From Alicycliphilus denitrificans K601 (GTDB lineage Bacteria > Pseudomonadota > Gammaproteobacteria > Burkholderiales > Burkholderiaceae_C), in contig NC_015422.1 of NCBI RefSeq assembly GCF_000204645.1, forward strand, positions 4,109,001-4,173,000: DNA of 64,000 nt, given 5' to 3'. Below the pieces are notes generated by a model. That model was given only the letters and a program-made list of their open reading frames with translations, was not told the DNA's origin and did not search any database. Shown here in pieces: positions 35,401-44,304 of the stretch. How positions within the stretch are numbered: position 1 is the first letter of the stretch; each line of letters opens with the position of its first letter. The position numbers were made by a program, and so were the translations under genes.

Positions 35401-35895
35401 GGCCCAGGCGCGCTGGGCATCGAACGCGGCCACGCCGCGCAGCGTCTGCAGCGTGCCGCTGCCTTGCGCCGCCCAGGTGGCGCCGGCGTCGGTGGTGCGC
35501 GCTATGGTGCCACCGTCGCCCACGGCCCAGCCGGTGGCGGCGGCGCGTGCGATGGCGCGCAGGTGGCGCGTGCTGCCCGTGTCGGCGACGGTCCAGGCGC
35601 CGCCGCCGTTGCTGCTGACCAGCAGCACGCCGTCCTCGCCCGCGATCCAGACATTGTTCGCATCCAGCGCGTGCACGGCCAGCGCGCGCATGCCGCCCGT
35701 GAGCGCGAAGCCCGCGCCCTCGGCCGGGCCGCCGCTGGCACCTATCACGTCCCGGGCCAGGCGTTCGTGGCGGTGGCGCGTGATGTCGCCCTGTTCGTTG
35801 AAGTCCGCGTCGGTGAGCACGCGGCCCTGCTGCAGGCGCACCGCCGTGTAATGGCTGCGTGGGTCGAAGGTCTCGCGGGAGAGATCGCCTTGCAT
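32458..35895 (-). CDS. eCIS tail fiber: DUF6519-like N-terminus, seven-bladed propeller, Ig-like domain, beta-helix
   Basis: 1145 residues from MQGDLSRETF. Residues 1-45 (SRETFDPRSHYTAVRLQQGRVLTDADFNEQ) match the DUF6519 N-terminus that attaches to tail-like particles. Residues about 80-360 contain seven repeats of about 41 residues around WAVGDGG and TTDGGATW, a Ycf48/BNR-like propeller. Residues about 745-835 form an invasin-like Ig domain (EGARVRFTVEAGGGTV). Residues about 870-1090 look like a right-handed beta-helix rich in short valine/leucine strands. This is the probable receptor-binding fiber. A longer in-frame reading upstream overlaps the 765-residue gene and is rejected. Confidence 0.82.
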   Translation of the reverse strand: MQGDLSRETFDPRSHYTAVRLQQGRVLTDADFNEQGDITRHRHERLARDVIGASGGPAEGAGFALTGGMRALAVHALDANNVWIAGEDGVLLVSSNGGGAWTVADTGSTRHLRAIARAAATGWAVGDGGTIARTTDAGATWAAQGSGTLQTLRGVAAFDAQRAWAVGDGGLALATTDGGATWTQHATGVARLYAVAFTSAQNGLAVGQGGAIVRSSDGGQSWARVDGGTTATLRAVMLNGAQALAAGDGGTLLVSNDGGATWSAATSGSTARLRALRMRNATTGWAAGDGGTLLATNNGGTTWTAQPVAGGPMLTGLSVAGSADAWLVGAGQVWRVAAGGAGAPATLPAASLLIGPGCYYVQGQHCVWEQGASLANQPDGGVAQRLAPGTYLIYLRAWQRHIGALEDPAMREVALGGPDTATRARQVAQVRALALPAPPNNTPWTCGAAIAGWDALAAPPGARLAARATPQLAATGVCDIAASAGYRRLENQLYRVEIHSVDANTGAATFKWSRENGSVAYAVQSIAVDTVAQLTTVRVAARGRDANLDLAPHDRVELVDDAAALQQRAGQLFEYLNDGDDALELVLAGVPTGSLGQDTGLHPLLRRWDQRPTAAGQNALAVVEGSWIPLEDGVEVRFAPGGSYRVGDYWQIPARTATADVEWPLDDDGAPLVRPPAGVQDGWARLGLVTVNAAGLIGAVTDCREWFPQLTRLTQLLYVGGDGQEAIPGAAVAEPLRVRVVRGALPVEGARVRFTVEAGGGTVGSPAAGVTDATTDAAGQAACPWTLGAAGPQRVRAHLLGSDGDPVAGQTLVFAAMAQANVQAGGGCAVTIGKGGNFEQLSTELLQKLLKERGGQLCICFLPGQHALDGLSIKQSDAPMRLSLHGCGPTAVVDVAGPIALGGFAALELRDLQLAMAPKAMLQLTNNAQLGLHGLRIDGKQEAPQPWVVVDGTAELRMHQCEVAAAAPASVVVQNAQGLCEIMHSQIAGDLAFYGMPGTDAAGAAPPAAALVNALNNGDFQVPAGRGQLVVAHNQLARLNLGQDMVKQLIARKFDGLFHTVVLQGNSLGAAPSLCAGVFMSVTGNHFTATKSTGNLYGAMVGRRAAASGNVGELVGDTATLYFLVTKGQFRGAANMVFTLPQSTA

Positions 35896-35915
35896 GGTGG
35901 TACCTCTTTGCCTCG

Positions 35916-38213
35916 TCAGTTGGCGAAATACACCCCGGCCGTCAGGCCCAGGCGCAGGTATTCGGCGAGCGCGTCGCGCAGGTTGGCCTCGCGCTGGGGT
36001 TGGCGCAGCCGCTCGTAGGCGCCCATTTCGGCGCCGCTCTCGGCGCCGGTGCGGATCTGCGCGGCGCAGCGCAGGTCGAGCTGCACAAGCCCCGGGGCGC
36101 CATAGCGGCGCGAGGTGAACAGCGGCCGCACCGTGGCCTCGACCTCTGCGCGCACGGCGTCTTCCTCGGCCGCCGTGGGCGGCGGCAGGCCGGCGGCCAG
36201 CGCCGCCGCGCGCAGCGCGGCAATGCGCGCATCGGTCTCCAGCTGCGGCTGGCAGCGATAGCGGCGCGGCACGGCCGACGCGGGCGGCACGTAGCAAAAG
36301 CGCACGCAGCCGGTCTGGCGCCGCTCGGCCACGGCCGGCGCGTCGAAGATGCAGTCGCTGGCCGAGATCGTGAGCCCATGGACGGCGCCGAGGAAGCTCG
36401 CGCGCAGCAGGTCCAGCGGGGCCTGGGGCGCCGAAAGCGCGGCGGCGCCCGCGTCCTGCAGGCCAACGATGCTGTCCGCCACGGCCACGCTGCCGACCGG
36501 GCCGGCGACGGTTATCGGCGCGGCCAGGCTGGACAGCACGCGCAGCGCCAGGCGCGGGCTGTCGCTGCCGACCGTGATGTGGGTGCCGCCGGGCAGCACG
36601 GTGCAGTGCGCCAGCTCCACCTGGCCCAGGGGGCCGGAGATGTCCAGCGGCCCCTGCAGCAGCAGGCCGTTGAGGAACAGCGCGCCGGGGTCGAGCGCAT
36701 CGGCCGCGGCCGTGCCGAGTACCTGCAGGCGGCCCTGCCAGTGGGCGCGCGTCTGGCGCGCCTCGAAGCGGCCCGGCTGGCGTGCCATGGTGCCCGGCAG
36801 CGCATTGGCGACGGGCGTGGGCGGCCATTGGCCCGAGACGATCATGAGCCGCGAGCCCTCGGCGATGTTGACGGCCAGCGGCGCGGCATCGCTCTCCGTC
36901 AGGCTGTCCATCAGCACGATCACGCCGGTGCGGCCGGCGGGCAGCGCGTTCCAGGCCTGGACCGCGTCGCGCAGCGTGGCGAACAGCGTGCCCGTGGCGC
37001 CCAGCGGCAGCAGGTGCGTCACGCCCACCTGCCAGACCGCGGGGTCGAAGAAGCCGCCCGCATCGCCCTGCGCCGCCGTGCCTTCGGACAGGCTGGCGCT
37101 GGCCGCGCGCAAGGCGTCGCCGCGGTCGTAGGGGCCGCCGCCGATGTCGGCCGCGCTGCCATGCGCGGCATGCAGCCAGACCTGCTGCACGTCGAGCGCC
37201 GCGGGAAAGGCCATGCGGCCGCGCTGCACGTCGATGGCGGCCACGCGTGGCGGGACGGGCAGCGTCACCGCGTCTGGGATGTCGCAGATCCACAGGCCCT
37301 CGCGCGCGATCTCCACGGGCAGCGCCTCGCCCGCGAGCCGGACGAACACGCGCAATACGGGGTCGTGCCCGGTCATGAAGACGGGGGTGGTACCGGCATC
37401 GCCGGCGCGCAGCCGTTCGAGCTCCGCATGCAGGGCCAGCGGGCGCAGCGGCGCGCCCGCGTTCTCCTCGCGCGCGGCCTGGGTCACGGCGCCGCCGGTC
37501 TCGGTGCGCGGCAGGTTGAACAGCGGCGCGTCCACGCCGGCCGGGTGCATGTGCCACCAGCCCGCGGCGTTGCGGCGCGCGCTGATGAAATCGGCGTCTG
37601 CATCGCCGGGCGCGCCCCGGCCCAGCGGCTGGGCGCGCAGCCGCCATAGGAAGATGCCTACGTTGGGAATGTTGAAGCGCCCGCCGGCGGTGTCGGCATT
37701 GCGCACCTCCAGCAGGTGCGCGAAGGGGTCGAATGCGCCGGCGCTGGCGCGCGCCAGGTCGGCCCGCGCGGCGTCGCGTACCGAGGCGGTGGCCGCGGAT
37801 GCGAGGCGCACGTGGTTCATGTGCTGCGTGGTCGCCAGGCGCTGGAAGAACTCCACGGCGGAGGCCGGCCAGCCGGTCACGTCGCGCGCCAGCTGCTCCA
37901 GCACCAGGGCCGTGCCCTTGCGGCGCCGGTAGGCCAGGGTGTTGGCCACCCAGGCGCGCGCGCTGACGCCCGCCGAGGGGACGGGGCGGATGGGCCGCGC
38001 ACCGACCAGGTCGCCGATATAGGGCACGGTCCATTCGTCGCAGGTCTCTATGAACCAGTTGTCGTACAGGCGCGCGGTGTCGGTCTCGAGCGCCGTGAGC
38101 TCCTGCTCGATCACGGCCAGCAGGGCGCGCAGCGGCTGGCCCTGCTCGGCGTCGCGCAGGCGGTGGATGGCCGGCAGCAGCTGGTACAGCCGTTCGGGGG
38201 TGAGCAGGCTCAT
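35916..38213 (-). CDS. eCIS phage tail protein I-like baseplate/fiber-adaptor protein
   Basis: 765 residues. The N-terminal 150 residues (LYQLLPAIHRLRDAEQGQPLRALLAVIEQELTALETDTARLYDNWFIETCDEWTVPYIGDLVG) match the P2 gpI-like tail protein domain. The middle, about 440-610, is strand-rich with repeats like DISGPLGQVELAHCTVLPGG and VADSIVGLQDAG, probably a beta-helix. The C-terminus (LRDALAEYLRLGLTAGVYFAN) is conserved in such operons. It likely links baseplate wedge to fiber. Its start overlaps the upstream gene's stop (ATGA); the fiber gene starts 20 nt downstream. Confidence 0.75.
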   Translation of the reverse strand: MSLLTPERLYQLLPAIHRLRDAEQGQPLRALLAVIEQELTALETDTARLYDNWFIETCDEWTVPYIGDLVGARPIRPVPSAGVSARAWVANTLAYRRRKGTALVLEQLARDVTGWPASAVEFFQRLATTQHMNHVRLASAATASVRDAARADLARASAGAFDPFAHLLEVRNADTAGGRFNIPNVGIFLWRLRAQPLGRGAPGDADADFISARRNAAGWWHMHPAGVDAPLFNLPRTETGGAVTQAAREENAGAPLRPLALHAELERLRAGDAGTTPVFMTGHDPVLRVFVRLAGEALPVEIAREGLWICDIPDAVTLPVPPRVAAIDVQRGRMAFPAALDVQQVWLHAAHGSAADIGGGPYDRGDALRAASASLSEGTAAQGDAGGFFDPAVWQVGVTHLLPLGATGTLFATLRDAVQAWNALPAGRTGVIVLMDSLTESDAAPLAVNIAEGSRLMIVSGQWPPTPVANALPGTMARQPGRFEARQTRAHWQGRLQVLGTAAADALDPGALFLNGLLLQGPLDISGPLGQVELAHCTVLPGGTHITVGSDSPRLALRVLSSLAAPITVAGPVGSVAVADSIVGLQDAGAAALSAPQAPLDLLRASFLGAVHGLTISASDCIFDAPAVAERRQTGCVRFCYVPPASAVPRRYRCQPQLETDARIAALRAAALAAGLPPPTAAEEDAVRAEVEATVRPLFTSRRYGAPGLVQLDLRCAAQIRTGAESGAEMGAYERLRQPQREANLRDALAEYLRLGLTAGVYFAN

Positions 38214-41125
38214 GGCTTGGCCTCCAATAATTGAACGGCGGCGGGGTTGATCAGCAACAGTTCGGCCGGCTGCATGGCGCCGGCATCCCAGCGTGCGCCG
38301 AAGGCCGGCAGCACCTGCAGCGCGCCGTCGCTGGCCGCGCCTTCGCCATAGGGCTGCAGCATCTGCAGCTCCACGGCCACCACGCCCGGCACCTGGTGCA
38401 GCAGCGCTTGCACGGCAGCGGCGGTGACGGGCTGCGCCAGGTCGCGCGCATCGAAGCCATAGGCCTGCAGCAGCTGCGCGCGGCCATCGGCGAGCACGGC
38501 GTCGGTTTCGTACTGCGGGTCTATCACCAGGCTGGCCGAGCAGCGGAAGTAGCGCAGCGCCGCGGCGGCGAGCTCGAACTGCTGCGAAGGGTCGGACTGG
38601 TCGGCGATCGCCTTGCGCAGGTTGCCGAGCACCTCGCCATCGGGGGCGCCGCCGGTCGCTCCCAGCACCGAAACCAGCACGCGCAGGGCACCGCCCGCGC
38701 TCACCAGGTCGGCGCGCGCCTTGCCTATGCCGGGAAAGGCACGCGCGTAGTCCTGGTAGTCGGGCAGGGAGACCACGCGCTCGAAGGCCAGCAGCGTCAG
38801 GGGCGCATTGCGGCGCGCGTCTTCGAGCTTTTCCGGGTCTTGGGCACCACCGGCCGGCAGCGGGTTGGTCACGCTGCGCAGGCCCAGAGGCATGGCGCGC
38901 GGCATGGTCAGGGTGCCGGCCGCTACCTCGCCGTCGCGCCCGAGGCCGGTGCGGTAGCTGGCGCGCAGGTTCATCTGCCCGGTGGGCAGGCGCGCGCCCT
39001 GGCGGCCGTCGCCGAACAGCAGGCTCATGCGCGCCTCGTTGTCAATGCGCGTGGCAAACACGTGCTCGTCGGGGCCGGCGCCGTACAGCGAAGGGCGCTC
39101 GCTCCACAGCAGGCCGTTGACGCGCAGCGCCAGCGTGCTCTGCGCGCCGGCGGCGCTGGCGGCCGACAGATGGGTGGTGGGCGGGCGGCGCAGCGTGAAC
39201 TGCTGGAAGGCCTGGGCCGCATTGCCGTTGCCCAGCACCTCCTGCACGCTCTCGCCATGTGTGGCGGCGACCACGTTGGCGTGGATGCGCAGGCCCTCGC
39301 GCACATAGCTGAACTGCAGGCCGTTCTTGTCCTTGAGCACTAGCGTGCTGCGGCCGTTGGCGTGCACCACGTCGTCGAGCACCGCGATCTCCGCCGCGTC
39401 CACGCCGGGAATGTCGCTGCGCGGGCCGACGAAGGCGAGCGGCTTGCCGCGCGCAAGGCCCAGCACCATGGTCGAGAGCTCCACGCGCACGGTGCCGGCC
39501 GCCACGGGCGCCTCGATCGGCAGGTCCACCAGCGGCTGGCGCCGGCTGGCCACATGGGCCGTGGTGTCGCGGAACTTGAAGGCTTCCGCGGGAGGCGCGG
39601 GAAGGGGCTTGCCGTCGCTGCCGGCCATGCGCAACGCCATCGCACGGCCGGACAGGCCGTAGTCCGCGCGCGCCGCTTCGCGGGCGTCGTACAGGGCATA
39701 GGTGCCGGCATTGACGGAGGGCGAGTCGAGCACCACCCAACTGCCCGGGACGAGCCCGGGCACCGGCCGCTCCAGGTAGGCATGCTGGGGCGTGAGCGCG
39801 GCGCCCTGCGAGTCGGTCCAGACGCTCGGGTTGGTGCTGTCCCAGTTGGTCGGGTAGTAGGCCGCGCTGCCTTTGGTGTTGCTGGCGGGCAGGGAATTCC
39901 ACTGCGGTGCGTTGTTGCCGAAGAAGCCCAGCCGCGCGCCGAAGCTGAAGGCGCCGGCCTCGGGCGCGACCGGCGTGGCCGGCGGATGCAGGCTGGCGGC
40001 GACCGCCTGCACCAACTGCAGGCTGCTCCAGCCCTGGATGGTGACCATGGCCTGCAGTTCGCTCTCCTGCCAGGCATGGCCGCTGATGGTGTTGGCGATG
40101 TTGCCGCTGGTGAAGGAGACGCTTTCCAGCTGCGCCTGCGCGAAGTTGCCGAAAGAGAGCACGCCCACCGGCACATGCCACTGCAGCCGCGGCGGCGCGG
40201 CCGGCGCGACCGGGTCGGGCAGGGGTTCCAGCCCGATGCGCACGCGCTGCAGCGCCTTCTCATCCTCGACCTCGGTTGCGCGCAACACCATCTGGCGCAA
40301 GGCGGCGCCGTTCTTGCCCACGAACAGCAGCAGATCGCCCGCCTGGATGGTGTTGGCGTCCGCGCCTAGGTAGACGCGGGCGACCTCCAGCGCATCGACC
40401 GTCGCGTCCACCGGCAGACCCGGGTCCAGGCGGTACAGGTCGCCGCTGGCGAGGCCGGGGTGCAGGCCGTCGGTGCCGGAGGGCATGCTGCCTTGCGGCA
40501 GCAGCAGCACCAGCCGCCTGGAGTCGCCGGCGACGTCCAGCAAGGCCATGTCGGCCGGCCTGGCCAGGCGCGGGCGCAGGGCGTTCCATTCGGCGCGCGC
40601 CAGCAGCTCCTCGGAAGTCTCGAATACCTGCGGCAGCTTGTCCTGTGGCGGCACGCTCTGGATGGGGGTGCCGGCGGCGATGGTGCACACGCCCGGCGCG
40701 CCCGGCGCGTCCTCCACGGTGAAGACCAGGTGCACGCCGGCGGCCACGCCGGGCCTGAGCTCGTAGCCCACGGCCCGCGCCAGCTCCAGCACCGAGCGGC
40801 GTTCGGTCGCGGTGCGCAGAAAGCCTTCATTGGCGATGCGCTCCTGGTAGAAGCTCAGCACGTCGGCCATGCAGGCGGCGGCGTCCACCAGGGCCACCGT
40901 GGCGTCGTCGGTCTCGCGCGTGCCCAGTGCCGCCAGCGGCCGTGGCGCGCTGGGGTCGGGTTCGCCCGGGTGCCATAGCGGCAGTCCGGCCAGCATGCGC
41001 TGGTGGAAGCCGGGCTGGGTGTCCACGCGCCAGGCGAGCGCCGGCAGGCCGGGGGCGTTGTATATGGGCTCGCGCGGCTGCTGGCCCTCGCAGCAGTGGC
41101 AGCCGGCCAGGGTGTCGTCGCTCAT
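38210..41125 (-). CDS. eCIS putative baseplate assembly protein (gpJ-like, large)
   Basis: 971 residues. The N-terminus has a CHCC cluster, then LVDAAACMADVLSFYQERIANEGFLRTATERRSVLELARAVGYELRPGVAAGVHLVF, the start of the 'putative baseplate assembly protein' family. The C-terminal third has the baseplate-J core FGDGRQGARLPTGQMNLRASYRTGLGRDGEVAAGTLTM and VVSLPDYQDYARAFPGIGKARADL. It corresponds to Afp11/12-type wedge proteins. It overlaps both neighbours by ATGA junctions. Confidence 0.85.
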   Translation of the reverse strand: MSDDTLAGCHCCEGQQPREPIYNAPGLPALAWRVDTQPGFHQRMLAGLPLWHPGEPDPSAPRPLAALGTRETDDATVALVDAAACMADVLSFYQERIANEGFLRTATERRSVLELARAVGYELRPGVAAGVHLVFTVEDAPGAPGVCTIAAGTPIQSVPPQDKLPQVFETSEELLARAEWNALRPRLARPADMALLDVAGDSRRLVLLLPQGSMPSGTDGLHPGLASGDLYRLDPGLPVDATVDALEVARVYLGADANTIQAGDLLLFVGKNGAALRQMVLRATEVEDEKALQRVRIGLEPLPDPVAPAAPPRLQWHVPVGVLSFGNFAQAQLESVSFTSGNIANTISGHAWQESELQAMVTIQGWSSLQLVQAVAASLHPPATPVAPEAGAFSFGARLGFFGNNAPQWNSLPASNTKGSAAYYPTNWDSTNPSVWTDSQGAALTPQHAYLERPVPGLVPGSWVVLDSPSVNAGTYALYDAREAARADYGLSGRAMALRMAGSDGKPLPAPPAEAFKFRDTTAHVASRRQPLVDLPIEAPVAAGTVRVELSTMVLGLARGKPLAFVGPRSDIPGVDAAEIAVLDDVVHANGRSTLVLKDKNGLQFSYVREGLRIHANVVAATHGESVQEVLGNGNAAQAFQQFTLRRPPTTHLSAASAAGAQSTLALRVNGLLWSERPSLYGAGPDEHVFATRIDNEARMSLLFGDGRQGARLPTGQMNLRASYRTGLGRDGEVAAGTLTMPRAMPLGLRSVTNPLPAGGAQDPEKLEDARRNAPLTLLAFERVVSLPDYQDYARAFPGIGKARADLVSAGGALRVLVSVLGATGGAPDGEVLGNLRKAIADQSDPSQQFELAAAALRYFRCSASLVIDPQYETDAVLADGRAQLLQAYGFDARDLAQPVTAAAVQALLHQVPGVVAVELQMLQPYGEGAASDGALQVLPAFGARWDAGAMQPAELLLINPAAVQLLEAKP

Positions 41126-43605
41126 GGCGTGCCTCCCATTGCATGCACCTGGAACGCGATCTTTCCGTTCTGCGGCGCATTCGGGTCGTTGTCGAGCCGT
41201 GCGATCTCCAGCCGCGCCATGGTGATCCGGCCGGCGCCGATCTCGCCCGCGTCCGCGTGGCCCAGGCGCCGAAAGCGCAGCGGCTTTACGAACGCGACAC
41301 CCGGCACGGCCATGGCGGCGGCGACCACGGCGCTCAGGTAGACCGGCTCGCCGAAGCTGTACCGGTCGGGGTCGAAGAATCCGCCGGGCGCCGTGCCGAA
41401 CCGCTGCAGCAGCCGCTGTTCGACGTCGGCCGCGAAGTAGCCCGGCCTGGCGCAGATATGCAGCGCGATGTCCAGCGCCACATAGGCCGGTGCGTCGATC
41501 TCCACGTCGTGGCCGGCCAGGCGGAAGCGGTCGATGAAGGCGTTGATGCTGTCCTCGAAGGCTGGGTCCACGCCCTCCCCGCCGCGCCGGTCCACGGTGA
41601 CGAACATGGTGTGCCAGCTGCCCGTCCAGCGCCGCGTGGCCACGGCGCGCTGCACGCGCGGGTCGCGCATGGCAACGGTGGCGTAGTCCTCGGGCGTGAC
41701 CGCGCGCTCCTGGCGGCGGAAGGCCTGGGGCGCGTCCATGCGCGCGCGCGCCAGTGCCAGCGGCGCGGCGCCGCCGCTGGCGGCAAGCGGGTTGCGCACG
41801 CGCGTGATGCCGTCGAAGCCGCAGAGCACATGGGCGATCGTGCCGGCGCCGACGTTGCCGGCGCTGCCGCTACCCTCGCGCATGCGCAGCGACAGGCGCT
41901 CCAGCGCGCCGGGGCGCCTGCCGTTGACGCCGTCGCCAAAGCGCAGCAGCACGCCGCCGTCGTCGCCGGTCTCGACCACGAAGTCGGCCGCTTGCGCATC
42001 ACTGCCCAGCAGGTCGCGCCGTGCGGACCAGGTGCGGCCGTCGCCGTCGCTGGTGACCTGCATGGCCTCGCGCGTGTCGGCCGGCTCGCGCCCGAGTGCT
42101 GCGGTGGCCGGCGCGGCGGCGTCGACCAGCGTCAACTGCCCGAGCGCATCGCGCACCAGGCCCTGGCGCGTGGCCGGCAACAGGCTGCCATCTGCCGGCC
42201 GCATGCGCGGCACGCGGCCGCCGGGCACGGGCAGCAAGGGCTGGCTGTGCTCGGGGCTCATGCCGTGGTCGGCCAGCGCGATGTTGGCGCAGGCGCCGGC
42301 CATGTCCTGCACCAGCGTGCCGCCTATGACCTTGGACAGGCACAGGTCGAACGGCAGCGCATCGCCTGCCGCCCATAGCACTTCCACCAGCGGCTGCCCG
42401 GTCACGGGATCGTGCCGCGGCGTGGGCGCGGGCGTACGGTCGGCGCCGGCTTCGGGATCGACGCGGGTGAGCCGCACCACGTGGCGCTGCAGAGGGGCGG
42501 CGTCCTGCGCCAGGCCGTTGGTGGTGCCGGTGCGTGCCTCCAGCAGCAGCAGGTCGCCGGCGCGTAGGCGCAGGCGATGGGCCGTGTCGTCGCGCAGGAA
42601 GGCGCGCGTGGCGCCGCGCGGCAGGCAGCAGGCCTCGTCGCTCCAGGTGTAGAAACGCAGGTCGTTGTGCGCGCTGTAGAGCGTAAGCGGCGTGAGTAGC
42701 TCGAAGGGCTGGGCGCCGGAGCGCACCAGGTCGCGCGCCTGGGCGCGCGATAGCAGGCGCCTGCCTGCGCCGGCTGCCTGGGTCAGCAGCAAGGTGCCGT
42801 CCAGGCCGGTGGCGGCATCGCAGGCCGCGAGCTGCCGGCCGTCGGCCGTGGCATCGACCTCGAACGCGACCCAGGCGCGCGCGTTGCAGCCCTCGTGCAC
42901 CGCATAGTCGAGCAGCCGCGCATGGCGCTTGACCGAGACGCGCTGGCGCGCCGTGCCCAGGTAGGCCTCGGTGGCCACGGCGTCCTGGAAGTAGGCGATC
43001 TCGTCGGCGCGGTAGGCCAGCGCTTCCGCGAGCGTGACCAGCAGGTCGGCCGGGTTGCGTTCGCGCCAGCCGGGCATCAGCACCGACAGCCGGTCCAGCG
43101 CCAAGCGGCGAAAGCTCTGGTAGTCGCGCGCCAGGTAGTCGATGTCGGGCACGTGCGGGATTTCTGGGGCGCAGGAGCCGGCTGCACGGCAGTCGAAGTC
43201 GCTGGGGCAATCGACCTTGAAGCCGAACGCGATCTGCGCGAGCGCCGGGTCTATGCCGTCGGGGGGCGCGTCCGATCCGGCCGAGGCCACCAGGCGCAGG
43301 GTGTAGCGCGAGAAATCACCGGTGCCGTCCAGCTCCACCGCGAGCTGGCGGCCGCTGGCCGCCACGTTCAGCACGCGCGGGTCGCGCACGCGCTGGCCGC
43401 CGCGCACCTCGACGTTGGAGGCCGCCAATGGAACGGCGGGCGCCTGGGACAGGTCGTGCGCGAAGTGCAGCACCAGGCGCGGCTCGCCGTGCATCACCTC
43501 CAGGTACTCGATGCCGTTGAACCAGCGCGGGGGCGTCTCCAGCGCCGCGGCGCGCAGGGCGGCGATGCGGCGCGGGTTCTTGCAGAGGTATTGCTGCGTG
43601 GTCAT
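41122..43605 (-). CDS. eCIS baseplate J-like wedge protein
   Basis: 827 residues from MTTQQYLCKNPRR. The segment IDYLARDYQSFRRLALDRLSVLMPGWRERNPADLLVTLAEALAYRADEIAYFQDAVATEAYL is typical of Afp11-type baseplate proteins. Further on come LLRFGDGVNGRRPG, GSAGNVGAGTI and QERAVTPEDYATVAMRDPRVQRAVATRRW, the baseplate-J core equivalent to T4 gp6. It should form the wedge ring around the hub. A longer in-frame reading extends into the PAAR gene and is rejected. ATGA overlaps on both sides. Confidence 0.88.
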   Translation of the reverse strand: MTTQQYLCKNPRRIAALRAAALETPPRWFNGIEYLEVMHGEPRLVLHFAHDLSQAPAVPLAASNVEVRGGQRVRDPRVLNVAASGRQLAVELDGTGDFSRYTLRLVASAGSDAPPDGIDPALAQIAFGFKVDCPSDFDCRAAGSCAPEIPHVPDIDYLARDYQSFRRLALDRLSVLMPGWRERNPADLLVTLAEALAYRADEIAYFQDAVATEAYLGTARQRVSVKRHARLLDYAVHEGCNARAWVAFEVDATADGRQLAACDAATGLDGTLLLTQAAGAGRRLLSRAQARDLVRSGAQPFELLTPLTLYSAHNDLRFYTWSDEACCLPRGATRAFLRDDTAHRLRLRAGDLLLLEARTGTTNGLAQDAAPLQRHVVRLTRVDPEAGADRTPAPTPRHDPVTGQPLVEVLWAAGDALPFDLCLSKVIGGTLVQDMAGACANIALADHGMSPEHSQPLLPVPGGRVPRMRPADGSLLPATRQGLVRDALGQLTLVDAAAPATAALGREPADTREAMQVTSDGDGRTWSARRDLLGSDAQAADFVVETGDDGGVLLRFGDGVNGRRPGALERLSLRMREGSGSAGNVGAGTIAHVLCGFDGITRVRNPLAASGGAAPLALARARMDAPQAFRRQERAVTPEDYATVAMRDPRVQRAVATRRWTGSWHTMFVTVDRRGGEGVDPAFEDSINAFIDRFRLAGHDVEIDAPAYVALDIALHICARPGYFAADVEQRLLQRFGTAPGGFFDPDRYSFGEPVYLSAVVAAAMAVPGVAFVKPLRFRRLGHADAGEIGAGRITMARLEIARLDNDPNAPQNGKIAFQVHAMGGTP

Positions 43606-43970
43606 GACGAGAGGCTCCTGGTGAAGCTGGCCTCGCCGGCTTGCTGCGTCTCCAGCACGGTGTAGCGCACGGCCACCGTGAGGGTGGCGTCCTCGCTGCT
43701 GGCGGCGACCGCGTCGATGCGCAGCAGATGCCCCAGCCACTGCTGCAGCGAGGCCTGGACCAGCGCCTGCACCGTCACGGCCAGCTCCGGGCTGTTGGGC
43801 GCGAACACGAGCTGCATCAGGCCGCAGCCGAAGTCGGGCCGGTTCACGCGCTCGCCGGGCACGGTGAACAGGAGCTGCTCGATGAGGCCATGCAGCCAGG
43901 CAGTGCGCGTGGCTTCGCCGGTGCGGCCGCGCCCATCGGTGTGGTAGGGGAAGGCGACGTAGGTATTCAT
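43602..43970 (-). CDS. eCIS gp25/baseplate W-like protein
   Basis: 122 residues. YVAFPYHTDGRGRTGEA..., LLFTVPGERVNRPDFGCGLMQLVFAPNSPELA and a C-terminal strand TLTVAVRYTVLET match the gp25/lysozyme-like baseplate family (Afp9, TssE-like). It seeds sheath polymerisation onto the baseplate. Start 3 nt after the PAAR stop; its stop overlaps the next start. Confidence 0.92.
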   Translation of the reverse strand: MNTYVAFPYHTDGRGRTGEATRTAWLHGLIEQLLFTVPGERVNRPDFGCGLMQLVFAPNSPELAVTVQALVQASLQQWLGHLLRIDAVAASSEDATLTVAVRYTVLETQQAGEASFTRSLSS

Positions 43971-43973
43971 GGT

Positions 43974-44294
43974 TCACACCCCCAAGACACGGGTCTGCGC
44001 GGCGACCGGAATGAGCGGCGTGCCGGTGGGCGTGCAGATCCCTTGGCCGCTCATCAAGAGCACGGGCTGGCCGGCGGCGAACACGCGCGTGGCCGCCACC
44101 ACCCATTGCGCCGTGATGCAGGGGCCGTTGCCCTGCGGCGGCGAGAACGCGCAGCCGGCCACCAGCCAGGGTGCGGCCTGCGTGGCCACGGGCTGGCCCG
44201 AGACCAGCACGCGGACCACGGGCGCGCTGGGCGTGGCCTGGCCGCCATGTGCGCACAGCACGGTGGCGCCTAGGTGGAGCAGGGGGCCAGGCAT
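43974..44294 (-). CDS. eCIS PAAR-like spike tip protein
   Basis: 106 residues starting MPGPLLHLGATVLCAHGGQATP, with four Cys and several His, and the PAAR-like pattern VLVSGQPVATQAAPWLVAGCAF...CITAQWVVAATRVFAAGQPVLLMSGQGICTPTGTPL. The His/Cys set probably binds one metal at the tip of the spike. It is placed between gp5 and gp25 genes, as in other eCIS operons (Afp10). Confidence 0.85.
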   Translation of the reverse strand: MPGPLLHLGATVLCAHGGQATPSAPVVRVLVSGQPVATQAAPWLVAGCAFSPPQGNGPCITAQWVVAATRVFAAGQPVLLMSGQGICTPTGTPLIPVAAQTRVLGV

Positions 44295-44304
44295 GGCATG
44301 CTCC

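Noticed and set aside
34870..35660. Tandem DNA repeats of about 120 bp
   Set aside because: They correspond to the blades of the encoded propeller and are diverged at nucleotide level; protein-level repetition explains them.
32458..38034. 1858-codon continuous reading that would fuse the fiber with upstream sequence
   Set aside because: The extra N-terminal part is the out-of-frame shadow of the 765-residue gene. The ATG at 35895 begins the conserved SRETFDP motif.
41122..44256. 1044-codon reading extending the baseplate J gene upstream
   Set aside because: The extension overlaps PAAR and gp25 genes out of frame; the family start is at 43605.
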